From Lineus longissimus (taxonomy: Eukaryota; Nemertea; Pilidiophora; Heteronemertea; Lineidae): a stretch of DNA of 64,000 bases. Shown here one piece after another: positions 21,711 through 31,950 of this stretch. Position 1 is the stretch's first letter, and every line of letters begins with the position of its first letter. The translations under genes were made by a program, and so were the position numbers. A model generated the notes under the pieces. The model did not search any database and was not told the origin of the DNA. It worked only from the letters and a program-made list of their open reading frames with translations. The stretch is from positions 12,834,001 to 12,898,000 of the forward strand of contig NC_088317.1 of assembly GCF_910592395.1 (NCBI RefSeq), given 5' to 3'.

Positions 21711-22317
21711 GTGGAGTTCTCGCCTTTCTCAGGTCTCGCCTCCCTAAACCTATGCCTATACCCTTCTTCAGTATGTTGGTATCTTTTCAACAGTTCCGTT
21801 TTCACCTTATCATAATCAGATGCATCAACAGTTTTCATTTGACTATGTGCGTCCAATGCTTTACCAGTTAATACAGTACTCAGGCGGAAAACCCACTCGT
21901 CCTTATCCCATCTCTGTTGCGTCGCGACGCGTTCATACCGTGCGATATACGCATCCATGTCATCGCCTTTTTCATCAAACTTTGGAATTTCTGGAGGCCG
22001 CATCTTGAAAGCTGGGTCGGCACGGGCTGCGCCACTTGCTGCGGTGGCGGCTTTAGCGCGTTCAATTTCTAATCTGCTCAGCTGCATCTCTCTTTCATGC
22101 TCACGAGTCAAGCGACGTTCTTCACGGGCCTCGGCGGCGGCGGCATTGGCTTTTGCTTCTGCCCTTTCAGCGAGTTCGGCTTCTTCCGCGGCGTTTTCAG
22201 CATATAATCTTGCATGTGCTTGTCGACGAACTCGCGCAATGGCTCACCAGACAGGCATAATGAAGTGCCTACTGCTAAATACTCCTTTAAAAGCTTGGCT
22301 GACATAGCGAATCAATA
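21711..22317 (-). pseudogene. Gypsy A Gag, N-terminal half, one frameshift
   Basis: The frame starts with MSAKLLKEYLAVGTSL (ATG 22303-22305). It then runs through an Ala/Glu/Arg-rich coiled-coil-like stretch and a Gag core: PPEIPKFDEKGDDMDAYIAR, RWDKDEWVFRLSTVLTGKAL, DYDKVKTELLKRYQHTEEGY. A single frameshift lies near 22190, where the Ala/Glu stretch continues in another frame. The sequence breaks off in the target duplication of the 19-kb element, exactly where the C-terminal half resumes at 2612. The PKFDEKGDDMDAYI motif is characteristic of Gags with a SCAN-like region. Confidence 0.82.
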
Positions 22318-22996
22318 AAATTCGAGAAACTTGCACGCAACCAATCGACCAGGTCAACCAGGGTTCCAAATAATCGCGACTCAAGCAACGCGAGCGACAA
22401 CCGAACTACGTCGCTGAAGAAGTCATGATGGCAATTTACGAGTAAAACTGACTGATAATAACGCTAAGGAACAACCGTTTCTAAAAAAAAAACAGGGTGA
22501 AAGAACTCAATACTTCAACAATACGAATCAAACATCAGGGCAACACGCTCTACAAATGCATTCAATGGCGAACAACAATGATTGTTATGAATGTATCTTT
22601 GTCTTCTTCCACGAAACTGTCGGCGGGTGGAAACCAGAGCTCATCTGAGAGTTGTTTCTTGTCACAAGGAAAGTCACAAAACAGTACTCTTACCACCTTG
22701 TACTGCCAGGCTGAATACGACTCGTATACGTTGTAAATACCGGAAATTTCACAGAGCTGCACGGGAATTCTTTTCTCCTGCGTAGCTTGCCGTTCACGAA
22801 CTGGGACGAAGTCCTGCAAGTTCTTGGACGCTGAATGGTGTGACGTGTATTGTCGACGTCCTGTACACTACGTAGTCATGTCGTCGCGAAACAGTGGAAC
22901 TGGAGTCCTGCCAGATGTGGACGGTGTCGACTGTCGGACGATGCTCTATACTGACGGTGTCGGACTGACGGTGATAGTCCTGCCGGGGTCGCCAGA
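22318..22996 (-). promoter_or_regulatory. Gypsy A leader with primer-binding site
   Basis: Next to the LTR the minus strand reads TCTGGCGACCCCGGCAGGAC (22977-22996), a TGG-led candidate primer-binding site. The remainder is a ~660-bp untranslated leader with no long frame. Confidence 0.6.
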
Positions 22997-23303
22997 TGTC
23001 ACAACCAAGGGCTGCGGCGACTCAACGAAGGCTTTTTTCCTCTACTGCGTTTTATTATGAAACCTAAAAAAGCATATACAAACATAAGTAAACGTAAACA
23101 TATCACAAAATACGCACCAAAGGCAAAATACGGACTAAAACGAAAACTTACGGCTGTTCTTGCTCTGTTCTTGCATGTCCAATTACCATGCGGCCAAAAG
23201 ACCAGGGACCAAAACGGGCGAGGCCAACGCGACCAAGGCCTATATGCCGATGGTCGCTACCATTATTAAGCAATAGGGGTGAAAGCAAGGGTGGTATGTG
23301 ACA
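22997..23303 (-). repeat. 5' LTR of gypsy A
   Basis: A 307-bp block beginning TGTCACATACCACCC and ending TTGGTTGTGACA on the minus strand, with TG...CA ends. It contains an AATAAA polyadenylation-type signal (ATAATAAAACG near 23050). The partner LTR lies outside the window. Confidence 0.7.
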
Positions 23304-23639
23304 TCCGGTACCTTTTTTCCGGTACCTTTATTTCCAGTACCTTTTTTACCGTATACCGTTAATCTCATAGACACAACTGTGCCAAATTTCAGGAAAATAG
23401 GACGACATTTTATGGTGTATACATAGTGGTTGGAGTTTGCAGTGTATTTGGCTGCGTATTTACTGCATTCATCAAGGTTCATCAAGGTTCGAGGCAACTG
23501 CGATGGGAAATGGGGATATCATCACGGCAAGATAATTCAGCTGGCCTCTGTGATAAATGACCTGAGGTCAGCCTCATTATCTATCACGGTCAGCTGTTAA
23601 TCGATTCTGGCCAATATTCTTTTGGGTTTTTTTATGGCA

Positions 23640-23730
23640 CTAAAAGTCCGTAACTGTTCCAGGATGTCGCCGAAAATGCAAGTAGCTCGATTGGGTAGGG
23701 AATTCCTGTGATGTGTCCCACTGATGCCAT
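23640..23730 (-). pseudogene. Fourth, truncated copy of the GPCR first exon
   Basis: The minus-strand ATG at 23730 begins MASVGHITGIPYPIELL, close to the start of the GPCR exons at 40213 and 41404. After about 20 codons a frameshift moves the conserved TCIFGDI motif into another frame. Homology ends before TM1. The upstream flank is also shared with 40214-40560, so gene start and promoter were copied together. It is not functional. Confidence 0.7.
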
Positions 23731-23824
23731 GATGGGTGACTCTCCTTATTGGAGGATTAGACATCTAACCTGAAAGGCCGGGGCCTTTCATTTGATTCCT
23801 AAAAATAAAGACAGGTCAGTGTCC

Positions 23825-24708
23825 AGTACGCGAACATTTTTTACCGCGAGAGTTCCCCACACCAATCTTAGCTCATTTGCATACAGCCACTCAGCGCTTT
23901 TGTTGTCGAAAATCACATGGCAACTTCAATAACAGAATCTGTACAAGTGCATTTGTTTACCTTTTCGACTTAGCGCAATTTACCTTCTGATGAGTTTGAT
24001 AATTAAAGGGAAGGTCTGCTGTGGGATTTCAGTGCAATTTACCATAATAATATACCATTAGCATATGTTTCTTCTGAGGAGTTTGATAAGGGAAGGTCTG
24101 CTGTGTCCTGTGTGACATCATAAGCAGTGTCGATTCAAGCTCTCGTTCTATGCTCTGTTTAGCCACTGCACTGTACAGTACTGTAGGCCTATGAACGACT
24201 TATGTTTTTTGTTTACTGTTTACTTTACGTCCAAAGCGACCAATTTTGGCTTTTGTATGGACGGGTGAGAGAGAGCGCGCCAGTGACTTCCCTCCGTGGT
24301 GGGAAGCCTCGAACGGAATACCTCTGGGGTTTCCGCATTTACCGTTTTTTTCGAGTAGCAGGTTCCAGTTAGCTACGGTTTCGACGAAGAAGGAATGTTC
24401 ATATTGAGCAAGCTATTGAATTGTGCAAGCTATCGAATAATGGCACCTCAGAAATCGCGCAATTTATCAGCGTCGCGTCGGTTCTGTAACCTGTACTCTT
24501 CTACACGCTCTATGCTATTGCTAAACTTACCGCCAGCCAAAGTTTTTGCTCAGAATCGATGCTATTGTTATGCGAATGAGAGCACAATACAAGGTTGATC
24601 GCCATCTTGAACAATGCGCGATCGATGTCAACGAGCGCTGATTGGCTGTATGCAAATGAACTAAGATTGGTTTCCGGAACTCTCGTGGGAAAAACAAAGT
24701 CGCTTCCG
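23825..24708. mobile_element. 884-bp DNA transposon with ~80-bp inverted repeats
   Basis: The left end (accgcgagagttccccacacc, then caatcttagctcatttgcat) pairs with the reverse complement of the right end (ccacgagagttccggaaacc and caatcttagttcatttgcat). The related locus near 40292 lacks the insertion and reads straight across, so the boundary is supported by an empty site. gtcc flanks both sides, but the true duplication length is uncertain. No transposase frame is present. Confidence 0.75.
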
Positions 24709-24793
24709 GTCCAATGGCATCTGAAGCGCTCATATTGCTGCGAGCGTTCCGGTTGTTTGGAAGTAGTTTGTACACACATCATCCAAAAGCCCT

Positions 24794-24950
24794 GGGCTGA
24801 GTTGTTCAAAAAAACGTTAGCTTTAACGGAGACGTTACGTCTTAACATGAACATTTCAATGGGTTTAACTGAAAGAGATAACGTACTTGAGGATACTTAA
24901 CGTAACTGTTAGGGATAACGTGATTTTTGTGCTTTTGAACAACCGGGCCC
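24794..24950. mobile_element. 157-bp MITE
   Basis: The ends gggctgagttgttcaaaa and the reverse complement of cttttgaacaaccgggccc pair. The interior carries several taacg motifs in both orientations. The paralogous sequence near 40384 lacks it, giving a second empty site in the same duplicated tract. Confidence 0.65.
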
Positions 24951-25589
24951 TGATCAGGCAAAATGTATTAAATTGCAGCCAACAAGTACAAGCTTGGCTT
25001 GCTTGGCTAGCTTAGCAAGAGTACCCAACGAGCTGTTGATGTTCATACCTCAAGATGTCGATAATTAAATTCGCAAATACATGTAACTGTTCTCTAAGTT
25101 TGCATTAGTCAAAAAAAGATGCGATTATTTGATAACTCTACATGCACGTAAACACATTAATTTATTAGATGCGGAGATTGGAATAAAGCAAACCATCGAA
25201 GAATATTTCAGGAACACTTAAAATTTTAGTGGTTGGGTGAGTTTGGGGATGACTATCACAGTGTTTGGACGAGCATGCTATATCTCCCGGAAGAAGAGTC
25301 CATTATCACATTATTTTGTTTCGAAAGGGTATTTCAATGCGAATCGGCTATTTATCTATGAGCTATACCCCGTCGGCTTTAATATGTGCCGTTGTCCACC
25401 CTTTACAGCAAAGAATTGGGCCATTGGAATGTACTTCCTCTTAGTATTGCAGGCTCTGCTTATGACGCGCGTGTACACAGTGTGTGTGTGAGTCCCGAGT
25501 AGTGACCGTCCTTGATCACAAATTACCGCTTATCAGTATAATACAATGTAGTAGCAGCCAGACACCCAAGGCCTGGGCAGATTGAGCAT

Positions 25590-25895
25590 GGGCAAGGTGT
25601 TTCCCTGCTCAGGCAATGCCCCGCTGAAATTGGCTTAGCACACGACCTGGTGGTGGTCAAAAAGTTATTACCCAATCAGAGCCAAACATCATGATCTCCC
25701 TCTCCGGTACTCTCACACATTACAATGCTGAACAGACGAATATCAACCCAAGAAATAGTCCTGTGAGGGCATTGATTGAGTGTATTTTAGGAAAGATACA
25801 AAAGGCCTGCTATGGAAGGATGCAGTACACGTACATTGGTTCTACTCGTGCTCTTGCGAGGAATATTAGTACTCAGTCCAACCAGATCGAGTTCC
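25590..25895 (+). repeat. Repeat copy shared with 35095-35400
   Basis: The two ~300-bp blocks align throughout (aacccaagaaatagtcctgt, gagggcattgattg, ggcctgctatggaaggatgc). It is noncoding. It lies next to the duplicated GPCR 5' flank here, whereas the second copy stands alone. Confidence 0.8.
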
Positions 25896-27152
25896 CTCAG
25901 TGGCCATATTGGTCACTTCAAATCCACCAATATCTCTCCTTTGCTCATGCCTACAGAATCTCGTCTACTTTTGATGGAAGGAATAGTTCATGACTCAAGG
26001 TCGGACCCAAGGTTTTTACCATGGGGAAGGGGTATGCCTTTAAATGTTTCAAGTCGCGCATTCACGCTCGAAGCTAATATCATTATATTCTGCATTGCCC
26101 ACAAACAACTGACTTGTGCGGCATACGTCTCGTGAAATGCTTTACTGGATATAGGTTTAGTTCTCAACATGGTCGGTCGCCGAAATAGTAAGTTTACATC
26201 TCATTTTACTTTCCTCCATGATCAATATCACAATTGTGTCAGAAGCGAACGCTCACTAAAAAGTGATGTTATTGTTCTTAAATAATTCATAGTACAAACA
26301 AATCAGCGGACGATTGATTGATTGATTTTCTCAGCATTGATGCCTACCCGAAATTACTAAAACACAAAGCAGGAAGAACATTATAAAGATGCGGACTGAT
26401 ATGACATAGGGATGACGACAGAGACCAACTCCACTGGACAATAGAATTATCCACCATTTAGGGCATCTGTACCCCATTCATTTCCCGATTAATTTTGTTC
26501 ACATGTGACTCAGACACGGTCATCGTTAATCAAACAAACCTGTTCCTTGTCATCCGTGTAAACATATATAGAGCTTGGTGTAGCAATGACGTCGATAAGG
26601 CCATTTTTATCTCTGACGGGATATACATGTACATGTATGTTCTTCATGTCACTACCGAAGCGGATTTACTCTGGTTGTGATATGAGTACAAGTAATCCAC
26701 CAAGAATACCCAACGGCGGTAAGGTCTTCACTCGTCCAAATATGAAACAAAGCAAGCGAGATATTGTTGTCGAAGCAACCTTCTATCGGATGCATCTGAT
26801 GTGTATCGTTTGTGGCGGTCGTTGCAGGTGCTGGGAAAATAATCGGTCAGCCACGGTTTGAGCTGCAATGCATATTAAACACGGCGATAACCGGTTTAAT
26901 CCGCAGAAAAGCGAATTTTGCCGCGCAGCCAAGCGCTGATAATCGTTGGTTGTACAAATGAAAATCTCTGGTATTCGGGGCGCTTTAGATTACGTTTTGT
27001 TTTGTTGAATTAATGTCTTGCGTCTGCTGTCTTTTTTGCCAGATCTGCAATCGCTGCTTCCGTCGCCCAGACTGGTCCTCTACGTATATCAGCTGCGCAC
27101 AAAACCCGGTATAATGTTCAGAATTAAGACTTATTGCGAAGTAAGTTATATA
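25896..27152. other. Noncoding stretch
   Basis: I see no gene. It holds a short gattgattgatt run near 26310 and an acatgtacatgtatg run near 26625. Confidence 0.4.
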
Positions 27153-27921
27153 CAGTCGTGCCTATAAGTACATGTATACATATATGCACACTTGAAAGAT
27201 TTGAATAAAATCTGAAATTCTATCCAAAATTACTTTATTTGATAAATGGTGTATGTTGTACCTATTCTTTCGTTGATTACATGCAAAAATTGGCATCCCA
27301 TGAACAATTTTACGACAATTTCACGAAAATATTACAATGATATCAGGAAAATTATTTGTTTTTAAATCCTGTAGTTATTAATATTCAAAATGAACAGAAT
27401 CATACTCTGGTTTATTCTTTTACTTTTTGCAAAATAACTTCGAAAGAAATCCCGTCTACTATCAACTGATGATATCGCGAATTTTAAGATTGAACTCGGA
27501 AGTTATCTGATCCCACTAAGTCAAAAGTTCGAAAAAATTGTCAAAAACTTTGCCTTATCAAAAGCATCAAAAGAAAAAAATCCCATGAAAATATTTAAAA
27601 ATTGAAAATCTCACATGTTACTTTGCGATATCAACAAAGTGCGCTTTTTCAAAATTTCTTCACAGAAAGTCAGAAAATGGACCAGAGAATGAATCGGTTC
27701 TGTTTCCAGATTAATAAATGGAGGATTTGAAAAGTGTATTTTTCGTTGTATTTTGATATTGTGATATTTTCAAGATATTTTTTCAGGCAATGGCAATTTT
27801 TTCATCTTACCATAGAGAGAATAGACACGGCATGCAACATCTCTAAATTGAAGTGGTTTAGGTAAAAAATGTAGATTTTATTAAGATTTTTCAAGTGTTT
27901 GTAAACTCTCGGGCACGACTG
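27153..27921. mobile_element. 769-bp MITE, Tc1/mariner or pogo type
   Basis: The ends CAGTCGTGCC and CGGGCACGACTG are inverted, and pairing continues inward past gaaagatttgaataaaatct for roughly 60-70 bp. TA precedes the left end; the right flank reads CA, probably a mutated TA. The interior is very AT-rich and has no transposase. Confidence 0.75.
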
Positions 27922-28465
27922 CATCACTTACTAATGTTTATTCTCTGGCCTGCTGCAGTATATCGAGTCTACTACCTCAATGGGAGCGATGCGACAGTGG
28001 AGTGAGTATCTCAACACTATACTTGCAAAAGGCTCCAGGTTTTAGGATTTTTAAGCATCTTTGCAAGTTACCTTCACTATTCCTTTTCAGGGAGAGATCC
28101 ATGGCATCGAAAGTATGCTACCGATGAATTGGCAGCCCTGCCGTCTTGGCCGTGTGCGCGCTTTGGCACATTTAAATTTTCACATCGTCGCATACATCAG
28201 TGTGGTGATTCAAGTGACAGTATTGGAACTCAATGGATTCGGCTCCGTTTTTATTCTACGATTGGGTATAGTGCTGGCCTTAATCCCTTTAATACACATG
28301 CCTCAATAACTGTGCTTTACTGAGGCGTAAAAATCTTCAATGCTTAGTCTGTCACGTGTATCACCACAACACAGATATTTTCACATCAGGTTATTGTTGG
28401 TGAACGTGATAAACTGCATCTGGGACATCTGAATAAAACCACTACTGCTTATCTATACATTTTAG

Positions 28466-29031
28466 AAACGGACACTATGTACAGTCGACATTATTTGGCC
28501 ATGTTCTTCACATGACTGGCGGCAAACATCAAAGTATCAATACCAAACAACCCTTCACGACAGGGTTACATCCTAAGCCCTACACTATCGCTTTTTACGT
28601 TAAGGTCAGATGTTACTGTAGTCGCCAGCGGCAGTGTATGCTTTACGAACTTAAGAAAGGCTACAGGCTCTTAATTTTCTTTGATCATGAATTCAACAGT
28701 CTGACAATAGTGCACAACGTTCGGAAATCACAATATTACACGCATGCGAACATTACTTCCTGTGAGCAAAAGGAAGGGTGGCACCTCTTGGTAGTAAGCA
28801 CGAGCTACAATGAAGGAGGGAGGTCATATCATGCGAAGGTATTTTGGGATGGCTGGGAAATTACTCAAGTCTTGAAGCGTGACCGTGTCAAACTGAGATG
28901 GGGAGATCACCATTATCCTTTACGACTTGGATCTGACTGCAGTCAGACGACCGAGACGTTCCAGGGAAAGATGGCTAGGCTTATGCTATTTAAAGGTATT
29001 CTATCACAGAAATTTATCTTGGAAAATCTTG
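28466..29031 (+). CDS. Internal exon encoding a LamG-like (concanavalin A-type) jelly-roll domain
   Basis: The exon is bounded by an acceptor (cattttag|a) and a donor (cttg|gtaagt) and is open throughout (188 codons). The pattern HVLHMTGGKHQSI, KPYTIAFYVKV, EGWHLLVVSTSY, HAKVFWDGWEI, FQGKMARLMLFKGILSQKFI matches LamG-like/pentraxin-like folds, with the usual terminal strand on which the chain closes. Such domains occur in secreted or cell-surface proteins. Possible upstream exons lie at 27959-28001 and from 28091, and a possible downstream exon at about 29180-29380, but phases do not all agree and I do not assert them. Confidence 0.55.
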
Positions 29032-29904
29032 GTAAGTACATGTACGATAGTTTCAAATTTGCAATGCTAGGGAAGAGCGAAGCAGTGCGTTACGGCAATA
29101 TAATGGTGGCCATGGGGGGGGGGGGGCAGAGTACATTTTGGCTTTAAAAGCATACGCGTCATGGACTTTTTTTCATTGATAGATCTTCTATTACAATAAG
29201 AGGAACACAGAGGATCAGCATATCCGAAAACTTGGAAAATATTGGTTCGCTCGTAGAAGCCCCTGCTGTTTGGACCGGAAACTGGGCTGGCTGTTGTAGC
29301 TGCACACATTTGACTAAGTTTCCGTCCGTAACGCTAGAGAACATCGACATAGGTTCTCTGTCGACTGGCGCCACTGACTGAGCAGATCAAGTGATTTTGT
29401 AACTTCATCATCTGCGGTAGACTATGGACGGTTGTCTGGAGCTGACGTACCGCTCTGGCCTACTAAATCGGTATGAACATGGGATACACAGGTCCCATTT
29501 CAGGTGTTACAAAAATGAGAAACGACCATTTTTTTAATGTCTTCTCCACCAGATTTATCCGATCATCGCCTCTCGCGAGAGGGTAGGAGACTGTCACACC
29601 TGACCACACAAGAGATTTAAACTCATGAACACGACTGGTTAGGCTTGTAACATATACTTTCTTCTCGGTTTTGAACGACCAGTCCGTTGGCCATGCCCCA
29701 ATCCACGATTATAATTCTGCATAGCCACATTCACGAATGGAGGCATGTCTTCAAGCGCGAATTCTCTTGATTGGCAAGTTCAGCAATGTATTGGAAGGTC
29801 AGTGGTAATCGCTGGGATCGATTGGTCGTAACCGGCTGGTCATCATTCTGGTATTCTGACCAATCACTAGTAATCGACACCATTTCTTCAATAGGTCTTT
29901 TTAG

Positions 29905-30388
29905 ACTGGGCGCGTTAAACCGAACCGGCCTAAACCCGCCCCAGGTCGGTTCCGACAAGGTCAGTTCACGTGGAGTGAAATCCCATTTACACGGTGCAGG
30001 TCAGCTGAACCGGCTTCGATCCGGATCGGGGCTGGTTCGTTCGTGCCTTGGCCGATGGTGACACGTTGGCAGGTTGGCCAGTCCCTAAACTGATAGATAT
30101 TATAGGATACACATGGTTTACATATATACTCTTATCTTAGATGTATGACACGACTCATCGCTATGCAATGTACACAAAAAGCACACATAGATTCAAACCG
30201 ACCTGGTCGGTTCGCATTTACACGGCAGCGCGATCCCCTAAACCGGCATAATTCTCCTGAACCGATCGGTCGGTTCGCTTAAGGCCGGTTAAGGTGGGTT
30301 TGGGCAAGTTAAATCCCATTTACACGGTGCGTGTTGAACCGAACAGATGTCGATCCGGATAGAACCCGCACCGTGTAAATTGGGCTAC
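29905..30388. repeat. GC-rich repeat with inverted cccatttacacggtgc ends
   Basis: cccatttacacggtgc occurs near 29983 and 30317, and its complement gcaccgtgtaaattggg near 30369. Multiple aaccggtt-like and gatccggat motifs fill the rest. It is probably one or two related MITEs. The 30313-30388 part could fold into a hairpin. Boundaries are not resolved. Confidence 0.5.
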
Positions 30389-30886
30389 AATGAGCGGCAA
30401 TGATAAGATTAGACACTGCGGGGCTATGCTCCGGATTGAACTGAGCGTTGTAGCAATGTTAAATTAAGACCGCCTCATTGTTGAAGGGGGGGCTGGACAT
30501 ACTACACAAGTACTCTAAAACCTCGAATACAAGGAATGAGGCTCCGTCAACATTCATTACTGGAGGAGGGATTCTAAAACCTTAAAGGCCATATATCAAG
30601 GTTTTTTGCCATTTTCTGCTGAAAGACGATTTCAAAAGTGTACCTAACACTTTATACAATACAGAAAACCAAATGCAATTAGCTCCATCCATTTTGAAGA
30701 TATAGCCAATAATGTGTTTGACAACTTGATTACCTAATCAGGCTAGCAACTGGCTTGTTAGAGCCAGGCGGCGGGTTCAGCAAAAGTTGTGATGTAGATC
30801 AGGTTATCTGTACATGTCATGCAATCATAAAAGCAGGAGGGCCTTAATTAATTATGCACACCTGGAAGTAATGTGTTTCATTCACT

Positions 30887-31168
30887 ATGGTGTATTGTGT
30901 GGCTCCGAATTGTGTCAAGGATAGCACAAAGAACAATCGAATGACGGATGGGACCCATTTTCATGAATTTCCAAAGCCAGTTTAACGAGAGAGGAGGAAG
31001 CTGTGGATTCGGAAGTGCAAACGTTTGGAGTGTTGGAAGCCTGGGCCTTCGGCCAAACTTTGCAGTGATCACTTTATCGATACGGATTATCACATGAATA
31101 TTAAATGCCACTTGTTAAAAACAGCTGTTCCAACCATGTCATTTGCATTTAATGCCCGAGGCTGCTGA
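30887..31168 (+). pseudogene. THAP zinc-finger domain, one in-frame stop
   Basis: The 94-codon frame has the THAP signature: C at residues 4 and 9 (MVYCVAPNC), THFHEFPKP, W in KLWIRKC, C-x2-H in KLCSDHF, and the closing AVPT. One TAA at 30983-30985 follows FPKPV; downstream the same frame resumes and completes the domain. THAP domains bind DNA, and in transposons they recognise the element ends. The frame ends shortly after the domain with no catalytic part. Confidence 0.8.
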
Positions 31169-31559
31169 GGTCGGTTGTTATACATAATGTGTAGGCCCTA
31201 TTGGGGCCTGTGATACCGCATAGTGTCTTCTTGTGTTCCAGCCATAGCAAGGTGACAGCGACACAGGTCAGTGTCAATGACAGCCACTGTCAATGATAGA
31301 TTATTGTCATCTGACATCTAGGCCTATCTAACGTTGCACGGCATTATATCGTCACGTCAAGATGATTGTGCATAATACCGTCACTTTTCAATAGTTCAGC
31401 GTCATGACATAACTGGCGATACAACACTGACGAGGCGAAACAATATTGTGCAACACTAGTCTGTTCAAAAATCATACATGTTATGCATCTGCAACCGTCT
31501 ATCAATGTCTTCTTTGCTATATCGGCAGGTCTGCCATGCAAATTGATTAACCACAAATT

Positions 31560-31712
31560 CTAATCACTTTCGTCCGAATGATCACTCTCATTATGATCTA
31601 GTGATATTAATGGCTCGAACATGTACGGCTCAACGTTTAAATATTCTTCTGTATCGACCAAAACATCCTCAAATTCACTGCTCTCACTCTCTGAACTGTA
31701 TGCGGAAGCCAT
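31560..31712 (-). CDS. Short acidic frame divergent to the THAP frame
   Basis: This 50-residue frame with an ATG is rich in Ser, Glu and Asp and contains VEPYMFEPL. It resembles the acidic N-termini (with a P-Y-x-F-E-P motif) that I recall from invertebrate proteins annotated P2X7-like, but that is a weak recollection. Its position inside the TTAA element and opposite orientation suggest a second element gene or its first exon. Confidence 0.35.
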   Translation of the reverse strand: MASAYSSESESSEFEDVLVDTEEYLNVEPYMFEPLISLDHNESDHSDESD

Positions 31713-31950
31713 CTTGCTTTGTTCTGACTGACCTGATCTACGTCATCAAAAAATCCCTAGCGGCCACATGTGGAACTAATCTAAAGTTGTGTGTGGTGGG
31801 AAATTCAAATAGTTTAAAATTGAAAATTGAAATAACTAAATAATGACTTTATTATTAGAATTTTTTAATGTCTGGGATCTTGTTTTTTTAACCCTCAACA
31901 TATTTCATGAGTATCAAGCATGTTTTCAAACCTTGATATATGGCCTTTAA

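Larger units (their letters stand above)
1..23303 (-). mobile_element. Gypsy A: Gmr1-like Ty3/gypsy LTR retrotransposon, split by a 19-kb insertion and cut by the left window edge
   Basis: Reading leftward on the minus strand the parts are: 5' LTR (22997-23303), leader, Gag N-terminal half (21711-22314), a foreign 19-kb insertion (2622-21701), Gag C-terminal half with a CCHC knuckle, aspartic protease, then integrase up to base 1. The protease is followed directly by integrase with no reverse transcriptase between them. That order is known for Gmr1-like elements, whose RT and RNase H lie after integrase. The SCAN-like Gag agrees with published work deriving the SCAN domain from a Gmr1-like Gag. 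RT should lie left of the window; a simple deletion of RT is the alternative. Confidence 0.8.
30586..31946. mobile_element. 1361-bp Kolobok-like element with a TTAA target duplication
   Basis: The ends AGGCCATATATCAAGGTTT and its reverse complement are near-perfect and flanked on both sides by TTAA (30582-30585, 31947-31950). TTAA duplication together with a THAP-domain frame is the combination known for Kolobok superfamily transposons. No DDE-type catalytic domain remains, so this is a shrunken or decayed derivative carrying two divergent short frames. Confidence 0.8.

Noticed and set aside
28061-28321. Exon upstream of the LamG-like exon
   Set aside because: Open in two frames with a good acceptor at 28091, but the frame ends in a stop without a clear donor, and phases with neighbours do not settle. 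Not strong enough to annotate.
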